This document shows, piece by piece, positions 57,750 to 64,000 of a stretch of 64,000 nucleotides of DNA (the stretch's first letter is position 1; every line of letters begins with the position of its first letter). Source of the DNA: Ramlibacter lithotrophicus (lineage in GTDB: Bacteria; Pseudomonadota; Gammaproteobacteria; Burkholderiales; Burkholderiaceae_C). Location: NCBI RefSeq assembly GCF_012184415.1, contig NZ_VTOX01000009.1, forward strand, positions 168,884 to 232,883, read 5' to 3'. The notes beneath the pieces were generated by a model. The model worked only from the letters and a program-made list of their open reading frames with translations. It did not search any database and was not told the origin of the DNA. A program made the position numbers and the translations under genes.

Positions 57750-58256
57750 TCAGGCGCTGGCCTGCTTGAGGATCGTGTCGGCGTCGCTGACCTCGAACTT
57801 GCCGGGCGCCTCGACGTTGAGCGCGGCCACCTTGCCGTCCTTCACCAGCATCGAGTAGCGCGTGCTGCGCAGGCCCATGCCCTTGCCGGTGAGATCCAGC
57901 GTCAGGCCGGTCGCCTTGGCGAACTCGGCGCTGCCGTCGGCCAGCATGCGCACCTTCCCGCCCGCCTTCTGGTCGCGGGACCACGCGCCCATCACGAACG
58001 CATCGTTGACGCTGACGCACCAGACCTCGTCGACGCCGGCCCGCTTCAGGTCGTCGAACTTCTGCACGTAGCCTGGCACGTGCTTGGCGGAGCAGGTCGG
58101 GGTGAACGCGCCGGGCAGGCCGAAGATCGCGATCGTCTTGCCGGCAGCGGCCTCGGCCACCTTCACCGGATTCGGGCCGATGCTGCAGCCGTTGCCCTCG
58201 ACTTCCGAATACTCCTGCAGCGTCACGGACGGCAGTGCATCTCCAACCTTGATCAT
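57750..58256 (-). CDS. peroxiredoxin, Prx5/AhpE type
   Basis: Thiol peroxidase, 168 aa. The peroxidatic Cys lies in GLPGAFTPTCSAKHVPGY near residues 46-63, the signature of the type 5 (AhpE/PrxV) class, and ATG 58256 follows GGAGG. VDEVWCVSVNDAFVMGAWS and KGMGLRSTRYSMLVKDG are also typical. Glutathione/glutaredoxin or thioredoxin is the usual reductant. It lies downstream of rpsQ but behind a strong terminator, so it is likely expressed separately from the ribosomal operon. Confidence 0.95.
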   Translation of the reverse strand: MIKVGDALPSVTLQEYSEVEGNGCSIGPNPVKVAEAAAGKTIAIFGLPGAFTPTCSAKHVPGYVQKFDDLKRAGVDEVWCVSVNDAFVMGAWSRDQKAGGKVRMLADGSAEFAKATGLTLDLTGKGMGLRSTRYSMLVKDGKVAALNVEAPGKFEVSDADTILKQASA

Positions 58257-58314
58257 GGAATCCTCCAAATAAGTCTGAGCCAGGAAAGCTTGCCCCGGGT
58301 GGCGCCCGGAAAGC

Positions 58315-58341
58315 AAAACGGCCCACATTGTGGGCCGTTTT
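58315..58341 (-). terminator. strong terminator at the end of the S10 operon
   Basis: Bases 58315-58327 pair perfectly with 58329-58341 (13 bp). Read on the minus strand, the stem ends in TTTT, so it is a Rho-independent terminator in either direction. It is placed between rpsQ (end 58369) and the peroxiredoxin gene. Confidence 0.85.
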
Positions 58342-58368
58342 GAACGCGCTTGCAGCGCCGGGGTCGGT

Positions 58369-58638
58369 TTAGACCTCGGCGGCCTTCTCGATCAGCCGGG
58401 TCGCGACCCAGTTCTTGGTCTTCGAGATCGGACGGCTCTCGACGATTTCCACCACGTCACCGGTGTGGAACTCGCCCTTTTCGTCGTGCGCGTGGTACTT
58501 GCTGGACTTGGCAACGATCTTGCCGTACAGCTCGTGCTTGACGCGGCGCTCGACCAGCACCGTCACGGTCTTGGCGCGCTTGTCGCTCACCACCTTGCCG
58601 ATCAAGGTGCGCTTGAGGGAGGGTTTGGCTTCCGTCAT
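58369..58638 (-). CDS. rpsQ: 30S ribosomal protein S17
   Basis: A 89-aa S17 (uS17). [20 protein letters not shown] near residue 10 and the C-terminal [18 protein letters not shown] are diagnostic. Last gene of the S10 operon, 9 bp after rpmC, with a terminator after it. Confidence 0.97.
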   Translation of the reverse strand: MTEAKPSLKRTLIGKVVSDKRAKTVTVLVERRVKHELYGKIVAKSSKYHAHDEKGEFHTGDVVEIVESRPISKTKNWVATRLIEKAAEV

Positions 58639-58647
58639 GGTCGCTCC

Positions 58648-58863
58648 TTACTTGGCGGCGCTCTTGGCGCGCTCTTCGGCCTGCTTCTGGGCCAGGATGG
58701 TCTTGGCCCGGGCGATGTCGCGGCGCGTGACGCGCAGCGTGCCGGTGTTGTTCAACTGTTGCGTGGCCTTCTGCATGCGCAGGCCGAAGTGGGCCTTCTG
58801 CAGCTCCTTCACTTCGTTCTCGAGGCCGGCAATGTCTTTCTGGCGCAGTTCAGCAGCTTTCAT
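58648..58863 (-). CDS. rpmC: 50S ribosomal protein L29
   Basis: A 71-aa L29 (uL29), an antiparallel two-helix protein. Typical segments are [20 protein letters not shown] at the start and [17 protein letters not shown] near residue 45. 17 bp after rplP. Confidence 0.96.
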   Translation of the reverse strand: MKAAELRQKDIAGLENEVKELQKAHFGLRMQKATQQLNNTGTLRVTRRDIARAKTILAQKQAEERAKSAAK

Positions 58864-58880
58864 TTCTCATTACTCCTGAA

Positions 58881-59297
58881 TCAGGCGCCGATCATGCGGC
58901 TGACGAACGCGGTGCGCAGCGGCAGCTTGGCCGCGGCCAGGCGGAACGCCTCGCGCGCGAGCTCTTCGCTCACGCCGACGATTTCGAACACCACCTTGCC
59001 AGGCTGGATCTCGGCCACGTAGTACTCGGGGTTGCCCTTGCCGTTACCCATCCGCACTTCGGCGGGCTTGGTGGAGATCGGCTTGTCGGGGAACACACGG
59101 ATCCAGATGCGGCCGCCGCGCTTCACGTGGCGGGAAATCGCGCGGCGCGCGGCTTCGATCTGGCGGGCCGTCAGGCGGCCGCGGTCCGTGCACTTCAGGC
59201 CGAAGTCACCGAAAGCCACCGAGTTGCCCCGGGTGGCGATGCCGGTGTTGCGGCCCTTCTGCTCTTTGCGGTATTTGCGGCGAGCTGGTTGCAGCAT
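58881..59297 (-). CDS. rplP: 50S ribosomal protein L16
   Basis: A 138-aa L16 (uL16). The N-terminal [18 protein letters not shown] and the [20 protein letters not shown] segment near residue 75 are diagnostic. It lies near the tRNA acceptor-arm site. 2 bp after rpsC, so translation is probably coupled. Confidence 0.98.
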   Translation of the reverse strand: MLQPARRKYRKEQKGRNTGIATRGNSVAFGDFGLKCTDRGRLTARQIEAARRAISRHVKRGGRIWIRVFPDKPISTKPAEVRMGNGKGNPEYYVAEIQPGKVVFEIVGVSEELAREAFRLAAAKLPLRTAFVSRMIGA

Positions 59298-59299
59298 GT

Positions 59300-60226
<927 letters not shown>

Positions 60227-60238
60227 GTTCTTCCTGCC

Positions 60239-60571
60239 TTAGTTGCCGACCGTCACGTACACATGGCACGTGGGCTTGCTGATGCGGTTGCCGCGGCCCT
60301 TGGCGCGCGCCGTGAAGCGCTTGAGCGTGGCGCCCTGTTCGACGTAGATGGTCTTGACCTTCAGCTCGTCGATGTCGGCGCCGTCGTTGTGCTCGGCGTT
60401 CGCGATCGCGGACTCCAGCACCTTGCGGACGATGAGCGCCGCCTTCTTCTGCGTGAAATTCAGGATGTCGAGCGCCTGGTCGACCTTCTTGCCGCGGATC
60501 AGGTCGGCCACCAGGCGGCCCTTGTCGACCGAGAGGCGCACGCCGCGCAGGACTGCACGTGTTTCAGACAT
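60239..60571 (-). CDS. rplV: 50S ribosomal protein L22
   Basis: A 110-aa L22 (uL22). [20 protein letters not shown] near residue 10 and the tunnel-loop end [19 protein letters not shown] are typical. It starts 10 bp after rpsS. Confidence 0.98.
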   Translation of the reverse strand: MSETRAVLRGVRLSVDKGRLVADLIRGKKVDQALDILNFTQKKAALIVRKVLESAIANAEHNDGADIDELKVKTIYVEQGATLKRFTARAKGRGNRISKPTCHVYVTVGN

Positions 60572-60580
60572 GGTTCACCT

Positions 60581-60859
60581 TCACTTCTTCTGGACTTTCT
60601 TGTCCGCCGGATGACCCTTGAAAGTGCGCGTCAGGGCGAATTCGCCCAGCTTGTGGCCCACCATCTGGTCGGTGATGTAGACCGGCACGTGCTGCTTGCC
60701 GTTGTGCACGGCGATGGTCAGCCCGATGAACTCGGGCAGGACCATCGAGCGGCGCGACCAGGTCCTGATCGGCTTCTTGTCCTTGGTGGTCACGGCCTTG
60801 TCGGCCTTGGCCACCAGGTGGTGGTCGACAAACGGACCCTTTTTGAGAGAGCGAGTCAT
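60581..60859 (-). CDS. rpsS: 30S ribosomal protein S19
   Basis: A 92-aa S19 (uS19). [17 protein letters not shown] at the start and the [20 protein letters not shown] segment near residue 60 identify it. It follows rplB by 10 bp. Confidence 0.98.
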   Translation of the reverse strand: MTRSLKKGPFVDHHLVAKADKAVTTKDKKPIRTWSRRSMVLPEFIGLTIAVHNGKQHVPVYITDQMVGHKLGEFALTRTFKGHPADKKVQKK

Positions 60860-60869
60860 TTGCTACCTC

Positions 60870-61694
60870 TTACTTTTTCCGGCGCGACACGATCATCACC
60901 TGCGTGCGCTTGTTGTTACGGGTCCGATAGCCCTTGGTGAGGTTGCCCCACGGATCGACCGGGTGGCGACCCTCGCCCGTCTTGCCCTCGCCGCCACCGT
61001 GCGGGTGGTCGACCGGGTTCATCACGACGCCGCGCACCGTCGGGCGGATGCCCATGTGGCGCTTGACGCCGGCCTTGCCGAGCTGGCGCAGGCTGTGCTC
61101 TTCGTTCGCCACCTCGCCGATCGTCGCGCGGCACTCGATGTGAATGCGGCGCACCTCGCCGGAGCGCATGCGAACCTGGGCGTACGTGCCTTCGCGGGCC
61201 AGCAGCGTCGCCGACGTGCCGGCGGAACGCGCGATCTGCGCGCCCTTGCCCGGCTTCAGCTCGATGCAGTGGATCGTCGAGCCCACGGGGATGTTGCGGA
61301 TCGGCAGCGTATTGCCGGCGCGGATCGGGGCTTCCGATCCGGAGACCAGCTGCGCGCCGACTTCCAGGCCGCGCGGGGCGATGATGTAGCGGCGCTCGCC
61401 GTCGGCATAGCACACCAGGGCGATGTGGGCCGTGCGGTTCGGGTCGTACTCGATGCGCTCCACCTTGGCCGGGATGCCGTCCTTGTTGCGGACGAAATCG
61501 ACGACGCGGTAGTGGTGCTTGTGGCCACCGCCCTTGTGGCGGGTCGTGATGTGGCCGTTGTTGTTGCGGCCCGACTTCTGGAACTGGGACTCCAGCAGGG
61601 GCGCGTACGGCTCACCCTTGAACAGGTGATCCCGCGAGATCTTCACCATGCCGCGATGGCCTGGCGAAGTGGGTTTCATCTTGATGACTGCCAT
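60870..61694 (-). CDS. rplB: 50S ribosomal protein L2
   Basis: A 274-aa L2 (uL2). The conserved C-terminal [20 protein letters not shown] with the His critical for peptidyl transfer is near residue 220. [20 protein letters not shown] near 145 is also typical. It lies 3 bp after rplW, so the two are surely co-translated. Confidence 0.98.
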   Translation of the reverse strand: MAVIKMKPTSPGHRGMVKISRDHLFKGEPYAPLLESQFQKSGRNNNGHITTRHKGGGHKHHYRVVDFVRNKDGIPAKVERIEYDPNRTAHIALVCYADGERRYIIAPRGLEVGAQLVSGSEAPIRAGNTLPIRNIPVGSTIHCIELKPGKGAQIARSAGTSATLLAREGTYAQVRMRSGEVRRIHIECRATIGEVANEEHSLRQLGKAGVKRHMGIRPTVRGVVMNPVDHPHGGGEGKTGEGRHPVDPWGNLTKGYRTRNNKRTQVMIVSRRKK

Positions 61695-61697
61695 GAT

Positions 61698-62033
61698 TTA
61701 CGCGGCCTCCCCGGTGAGGTTCAGCTCCTGGCCTTCCTTGAGCACGACATAGGCCTTGCGCACGTTGTCGCGGCGGCCCACCGAGCGGCCGAAGCGCTTG
61801 GTCTTGCCCTTGGTGTTGACCACCGACACGCCCTTGACCTCGACCTTGAACATCAGTTCGACGGCGGCCTTGATCTCCGGCTTGGTGGCGTTCTGCAGGA
61901 CCTTGAAGGTCACCGCGTTGCTCTTGTCGGCCACGTGCGTGGCCTTCTCGGACACCACCGGCGCCACGAGGACCTGCATCAGCCGGCCTTCGTCGAACTG
62001 ACGGGCGGCGGGAGTGGGATTGACGCGGCTCAT
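61698..62033 (-). CDS. rplW: 50S ribosomal protein L23
   Basis: A 111-aa L23 (uL23) at the peptide-exit site. [19 protein letters not shown] near residue 23 and [20 protein letters not shown] are diagnostic. ATG 62033 overlaps the rplD stop by 4 bp (ATGA). The N-terminal 18 residues are longer than in E. coli. Confidence 0.97.
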   Translation of the reverse strand: MSRVNPTPAARQFDEGRLMQVLVAPVVSEKATHVADKSNAVTFKVLQNATKPEIKAAVELMFKVEVKGVSVVNTKGKTKRFGRSVGRRDNVRKAYVVLKEGQELNLTGEAA

Positions 62034-62650
62034 GCGAACATCTCCTTGAGCTGGTCGATGGCGCCCTTGGTGACGAGCACCTTCTTGAAGTGCACCAGCG
62101 ACAGCGGATCGGCGTAGCGCGGCTCGACGACGAGCACGTTCGCCAGGTTGCGCGAGGCCAGGTACAGGTTCTCGTCCACCTCGTCGGCGATCACGAGGAC
62201 CGAGTCGAGGTTCATGGCCTTGAAGCGCGCTGCCAGTTGCTTGGTCTTGGGCGAATCCACCTTGAGGGAATCGACCACGGCCAGCCGGCCTTCGCGGGCC
62301 AGCTGCGAGAAGATGGACGCCATGCCGGCGCGGTACATCTTCTTGTTGATCTTCTGGGTGAAGTTCTCTTCCGGGCTGTTCGGGAAGATGCGGCCGCCCC
62401 CGCGCCACAGCGGCGACGAGGTCATGCCGGCGCGGGCGCGGCCCGTGCCCTTCTGCTTGAACGGCTTCTTGGTCGAGTGCTTGACCTGCTGGCGGTCCTT
62501 CTGGGCACGCGTGCCCTGGCGGGCATTGGCCTGGAAGGCGACGACGATCTGGTGAACCAGGTCCTCGTTGTATTCACGGCCGAACACGGTCTCGGGGGCG
62601 TCGAACTTCGACGCGGCCTGGCCCTGCTCGTTCAGGAGTTCGAGCTGCAT
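62030..62650 (-). CDS. rplD: 50S ribosomal protein L4
   Basis: A 206-aa L4 (uL4). [19 protein letters not shown] near residue 24 and the tunnel-loop [20 protein letters not shown] near 62 are typical. In E. coli L4 represses its own operon through the S10 leader. The ATG overlaps the rplC stop by one base (TAATG). Confidence 0.98.
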   Translation of the reverse strand: MQLELLNEQGQAASKFDAPETVFGREYNEDLVHQIVVAFQANARQGTRAQKDRQQVKHSTKKPFKQKGTGRARAGMTSSPLWRGGGRIFPNSPEENFTQKINKKMYRAGMASIFSQLAREGRLAVVDSLKVDSPKTKQLAARFKAMNLDSVLVIADEVDENLYLASRNLANVLVVEPRYADPLSLVHFKKVLVTKGAIDQLKEMFA

Positions 62651-63342
62651 TACTTCGCTCCCTTCGCTGTCGTGGCGGCGCCGGCAGGCTTGGCCTTGAT
62701 CGCCGGACGCACCGTGACGAACCCGCCCTTGGAGCCGGGGATCGCGCCCTTGATGAGCAGCAGCTGGCGCGCTTCGTCGACGCGGATCACGTCGAGGTTC
62801 TGGGTGGTGACGGTGTCGTCGCCGAGGTGGCCGGTCATGCGCTTGCCCGGGAACACGCGGCCCGGATCCTGCGCCATGCCGATCGAGCCGGGCACGTTGT
62901 GCGAGCGGCTGTTGCCGTGCGACGCGCGCTGCGAGGCCATGTGGTGGCGCTTGATCGTGCCGGCGTAGCCCTTGCCGATGGTCGTGCCCTGCACGTCCAC
63001 CTTCTGGCCCACGGCGAACACATCCGCGACCGGCACGGCGGCGCCGGCGGCGTACTTGGCGGCCGTGTCGGCCGTCACGCGGAATTCCTGGATGATTTCA
63101 CCCGCTTCCACGCCCGCCTTGGCGAGGTGGCCAGCGGCCGGCTTGGTCACGCGCGAAGCCTTGCGCGCACCGAACGTGACCTGCAGGGCCACGTAGCCGT
63201 CGTTCTCCTGGGACTTGACCTGGGTCACGCGGTTGTTGGACACGTCCACCACCGTGACAGGAACGGCGTCCCCATCATCGGTGAACAGGCGCATCATGCC
63301 CACCTTGCGGCCCAGCAACCCCATCGAGGTGCTCAGACTCAT
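62650..63342 (-). CDS. rplC: 50S ribosomal protein L3
   Basis: A 230-aa L3 (uL3). [20 protein letters not shown] at residues 8-27 and the [20 protein letters not shown] segment near 140 are diagnostic; the Gln of the latter is the usual methylation site. ATG 63342 follows GGAGT; a second ATG six codons later could also serve. A separate promoter lies 120 bp upstream, between rpsJ and this gene. Confidence 0.97.
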   Translation of the reverse strand: MSLSTSMGLLGRKVGMMRLFTDDGDAVPVTVVDVSNNRVTQVKSQENDGYVALQVTFGARKASRVTKPAAGHLAKAGVEAGEIIQEFRVTADTAAKYAAGAAVPVADVFAVGQKVDVQGTTIGKGYAGTIKRHHMASQRASHGNSRSHNVPGSIGMAQDPGRVFPGKRMTGHLGDDTVTTQNLDVIRVDEARQLLLIKGAIPGSKGGFVTVRPAIKAKPAGAATTAKGAK

Positions 63343-63464
63343 GTTGTTACTCCAGTGCTTTCGCCGCAGCCGCTGCAATTGGCTTCTGCGTTGACCCCGC
63401 CGCCAGGCGCCGGGAGTTCGAAAGTAGGTTGATGAAAGCTCCGCCCAATCGGACGAAGCCGCAA

Positions 63465-63494
63465 ATTATAACCCGCTCCCGGCATTCCTGCCAA
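63465..63494 (-). promoter_or_regulatory. promoter upstream of rplC
   Basis: On the minus strand TTGGCA (63489-63494) and a perfect TATAAT (63465-63470) are separated by 18 bp, close to the sigma-70 consensus. Transcription would start near 63458, leaving a leader of about 115 nt before rplC. It lies in the 195-bp gap between rpsJ and rplC. Confidence 0.7.
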
Positions 63495-63515
63495 GAGCGG
63501 GTCGGTTCGACCTGG

Positions 63516-63532
63516 AGGGGCTCGCGCCCCCT
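63516..63532 (-). other. hairpin after rpsJ
   Basis: GGGGC (63517-63521) and GCCCC (63526-63530) can pair around TCGC, just after the rpsJ stop. No T-tract follows, so it may be an attenuating or RNA-processing structure rather than an intrinsic terminator. Confidence 0.4.
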
Positions 63533-63537
63533 GGCAC

Positions 63538-63852
63538 TTACTGCAGCTTGATCTCGACGTCCACGCCGGCCGGCAGGTCCAGCTTCATCAGCGCGTCGAC
63601 GGTCTTGTCCGTGGGATCGACGATGTCCATCAGGCGCTGGTGGGTGCGGATCTCGAACTGGTCGCGCGAGCTCTTGTTGACGTGCGGCGAGCGCAGGATG
63701 TCGAAGCGCTTCATGCGGGTCGGCAGGGGCACCGGGCCCTTGACGATCGCGCCGGTGCGCTTGGCGGTATCGACGATCTCGGCGGCGGACTGGTCGATCA
63801 GCTTGTAATCGAAGGCCTTGAGGCGGATGCGGATTTTCTGTTGGGTGGCCAT
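63538..63852 (-). CDS. rpsJ: 30S ribosomal protein S10
   Basis: A 104-aa S10 (uS10/NusE). [20 protein letters not shown] at residues 6-25 and [20 protein letters not shown] near 55 are diagnostic. It follows tuf by only 5 bp, so it is probably transcribed from the upstream str/tuf unit. The gap of 195 bp to rplC is unusual compared with the rest of the operon. Confidence 0.98.
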   Translation of the reverse strand: MATQQKIRIRLKAFDYKLIDQSAAEIVDTAKRTGAIVKGPVPLPTRMKRFDILRSPHVNKSSRDQFEIRTHQRLMDIVDPTDKTVDALMKLDLPAGVDVEIKLQ

Positions 63853-63857
63853 CTTGA

Positions 63858-64000
63858 TTACTCCATGATCTTCGCAACGACGCCGGCGCCCACGGTGCGG
63901 CCGCCTTCGCGGATGGCGAAGCGCAGGCCCTCTTCCATGGCGATCGGGGCGATCAGCTTGACGGTGATCGTCACGTTGTCGCCGGGCATGACCATTTCCT
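63858..64000 (-). CDS. tuf: elongation factor Tu, C-terminal part (gene cut by window edge)
   Basis: The last 46 residues and stop codon of EF-Tu: [20 protein letters not shown], then [20 protein letters not shown] and ME. The remainder lies beyond the right edge. It is 5 bp upstream of rpsJ, the usual tuf-rpsJ junction. Confidence 0.97.
   Translation of the reverse strand, partial: EMVMPGDNVTITVKLIAPIAMEEGLRFAIREGGRTVGAGVVAKIME

Overview
The window is ordinary high-GC chromosomal DNA with about 66 tightly packed genes. It looks like a Burkholderiales betaproteobacterium, most likely Comamonadaceae (Ramlibacter/Variovorax-like). The signs are: Bug-type tripartite tricarboxylate transporter receptors, a single complete F1Fo ATP synthase operon, a truncated mannose-type PTS (EIIA-HPr-EI only), LemA/TPM genes, S3 with a long Arg/Gly-rich tail, and heavy use of overlapping start/stop codons. 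I saw no rRNA, tRNA, CRISPR array, prophage or insertion sequence.

Region by region. 1-13.1 kb is the accessory part. An exported Acg-like nitroreductase and a multicopper oxidase come first. Next is a minus-strand sugar-acid operon (Bug receptor, galactarate/altronate-type dehydratase, HpaI/GarL aldolase), divergent from a LysR regulator. The LysR gene leads a plus-strand run of two ThDP enzymes, an atypical enolase paralogue, an APH-fold kinase and a small unknown protein. 13.1-21.3 kb holds scattered housekeeping genes: a DUF6139-like protein, AEC transporter, Rep helicase, NhaR-like regulator, BI-1, zf-TFIIB protein, exonuclease III, pyrE and a DUF4124 protein. 21.3-29.4 kb holds gatCAB divergent from mreBCD-mrdA. 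29.4-34.5 kb holds a hydrolase/NTF2/Rossmann trio, lemA with two TPM genes, and a methyltransferase. 34.9-42.1 kb is atpIBEFHAGDC. 42.2-45.2 kb holds an aminotransferase, a DUF493 protein, lipB and lipA. 45.2-49.1 kb holds a MaoC-like hotdog protein, an EamA exporter, a sugar dehydrogenase and a dihaem cytochrome c. 49.0-53.2 kb holds the PTS operon with an MFS transporter and a lipoprotein. 53.3-58.3 kb holds a CoA-transferase, hydrolase, TlpA-like thioredoxin, cytochrome c', cytochrome b561, GNAT protein and peroxiredoxin. 58.4-64.0 kb is the S10 ribosomal operon from tuf (partial) and rpsJ to rpsQ.

The strongest candidate for something undescribed is the 7.2-12.8 kb operon. Its enolase homologue keeps the metal ligands and catalytic lysines but has Ala in place of the conserved substrate-binding His and Asp in place of a conserved active-site Glu. 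It is translationally coupled to a small-molecule kinase and follows two ThDP-dependent 2-oxo-acid enzymes. This suggests a kinase/dehydratase/decarboxylase route for an unidentified hydroxy- or oxo-acid, next to and perhaps co-regulated with the sugar-acid operon. Other notable points are a REP-like palindromic pair translated in frame inside lipB, an intrinsic-terminator-like hairpin in the mreB leader, a recurring -10-like hexamer 5-8 nt before start codons lacking a Shine-Dalgarno (probable leaderless mRNAs), and an S10 operon that ends at a strong terminator after rpsQ instead of running into rplN.
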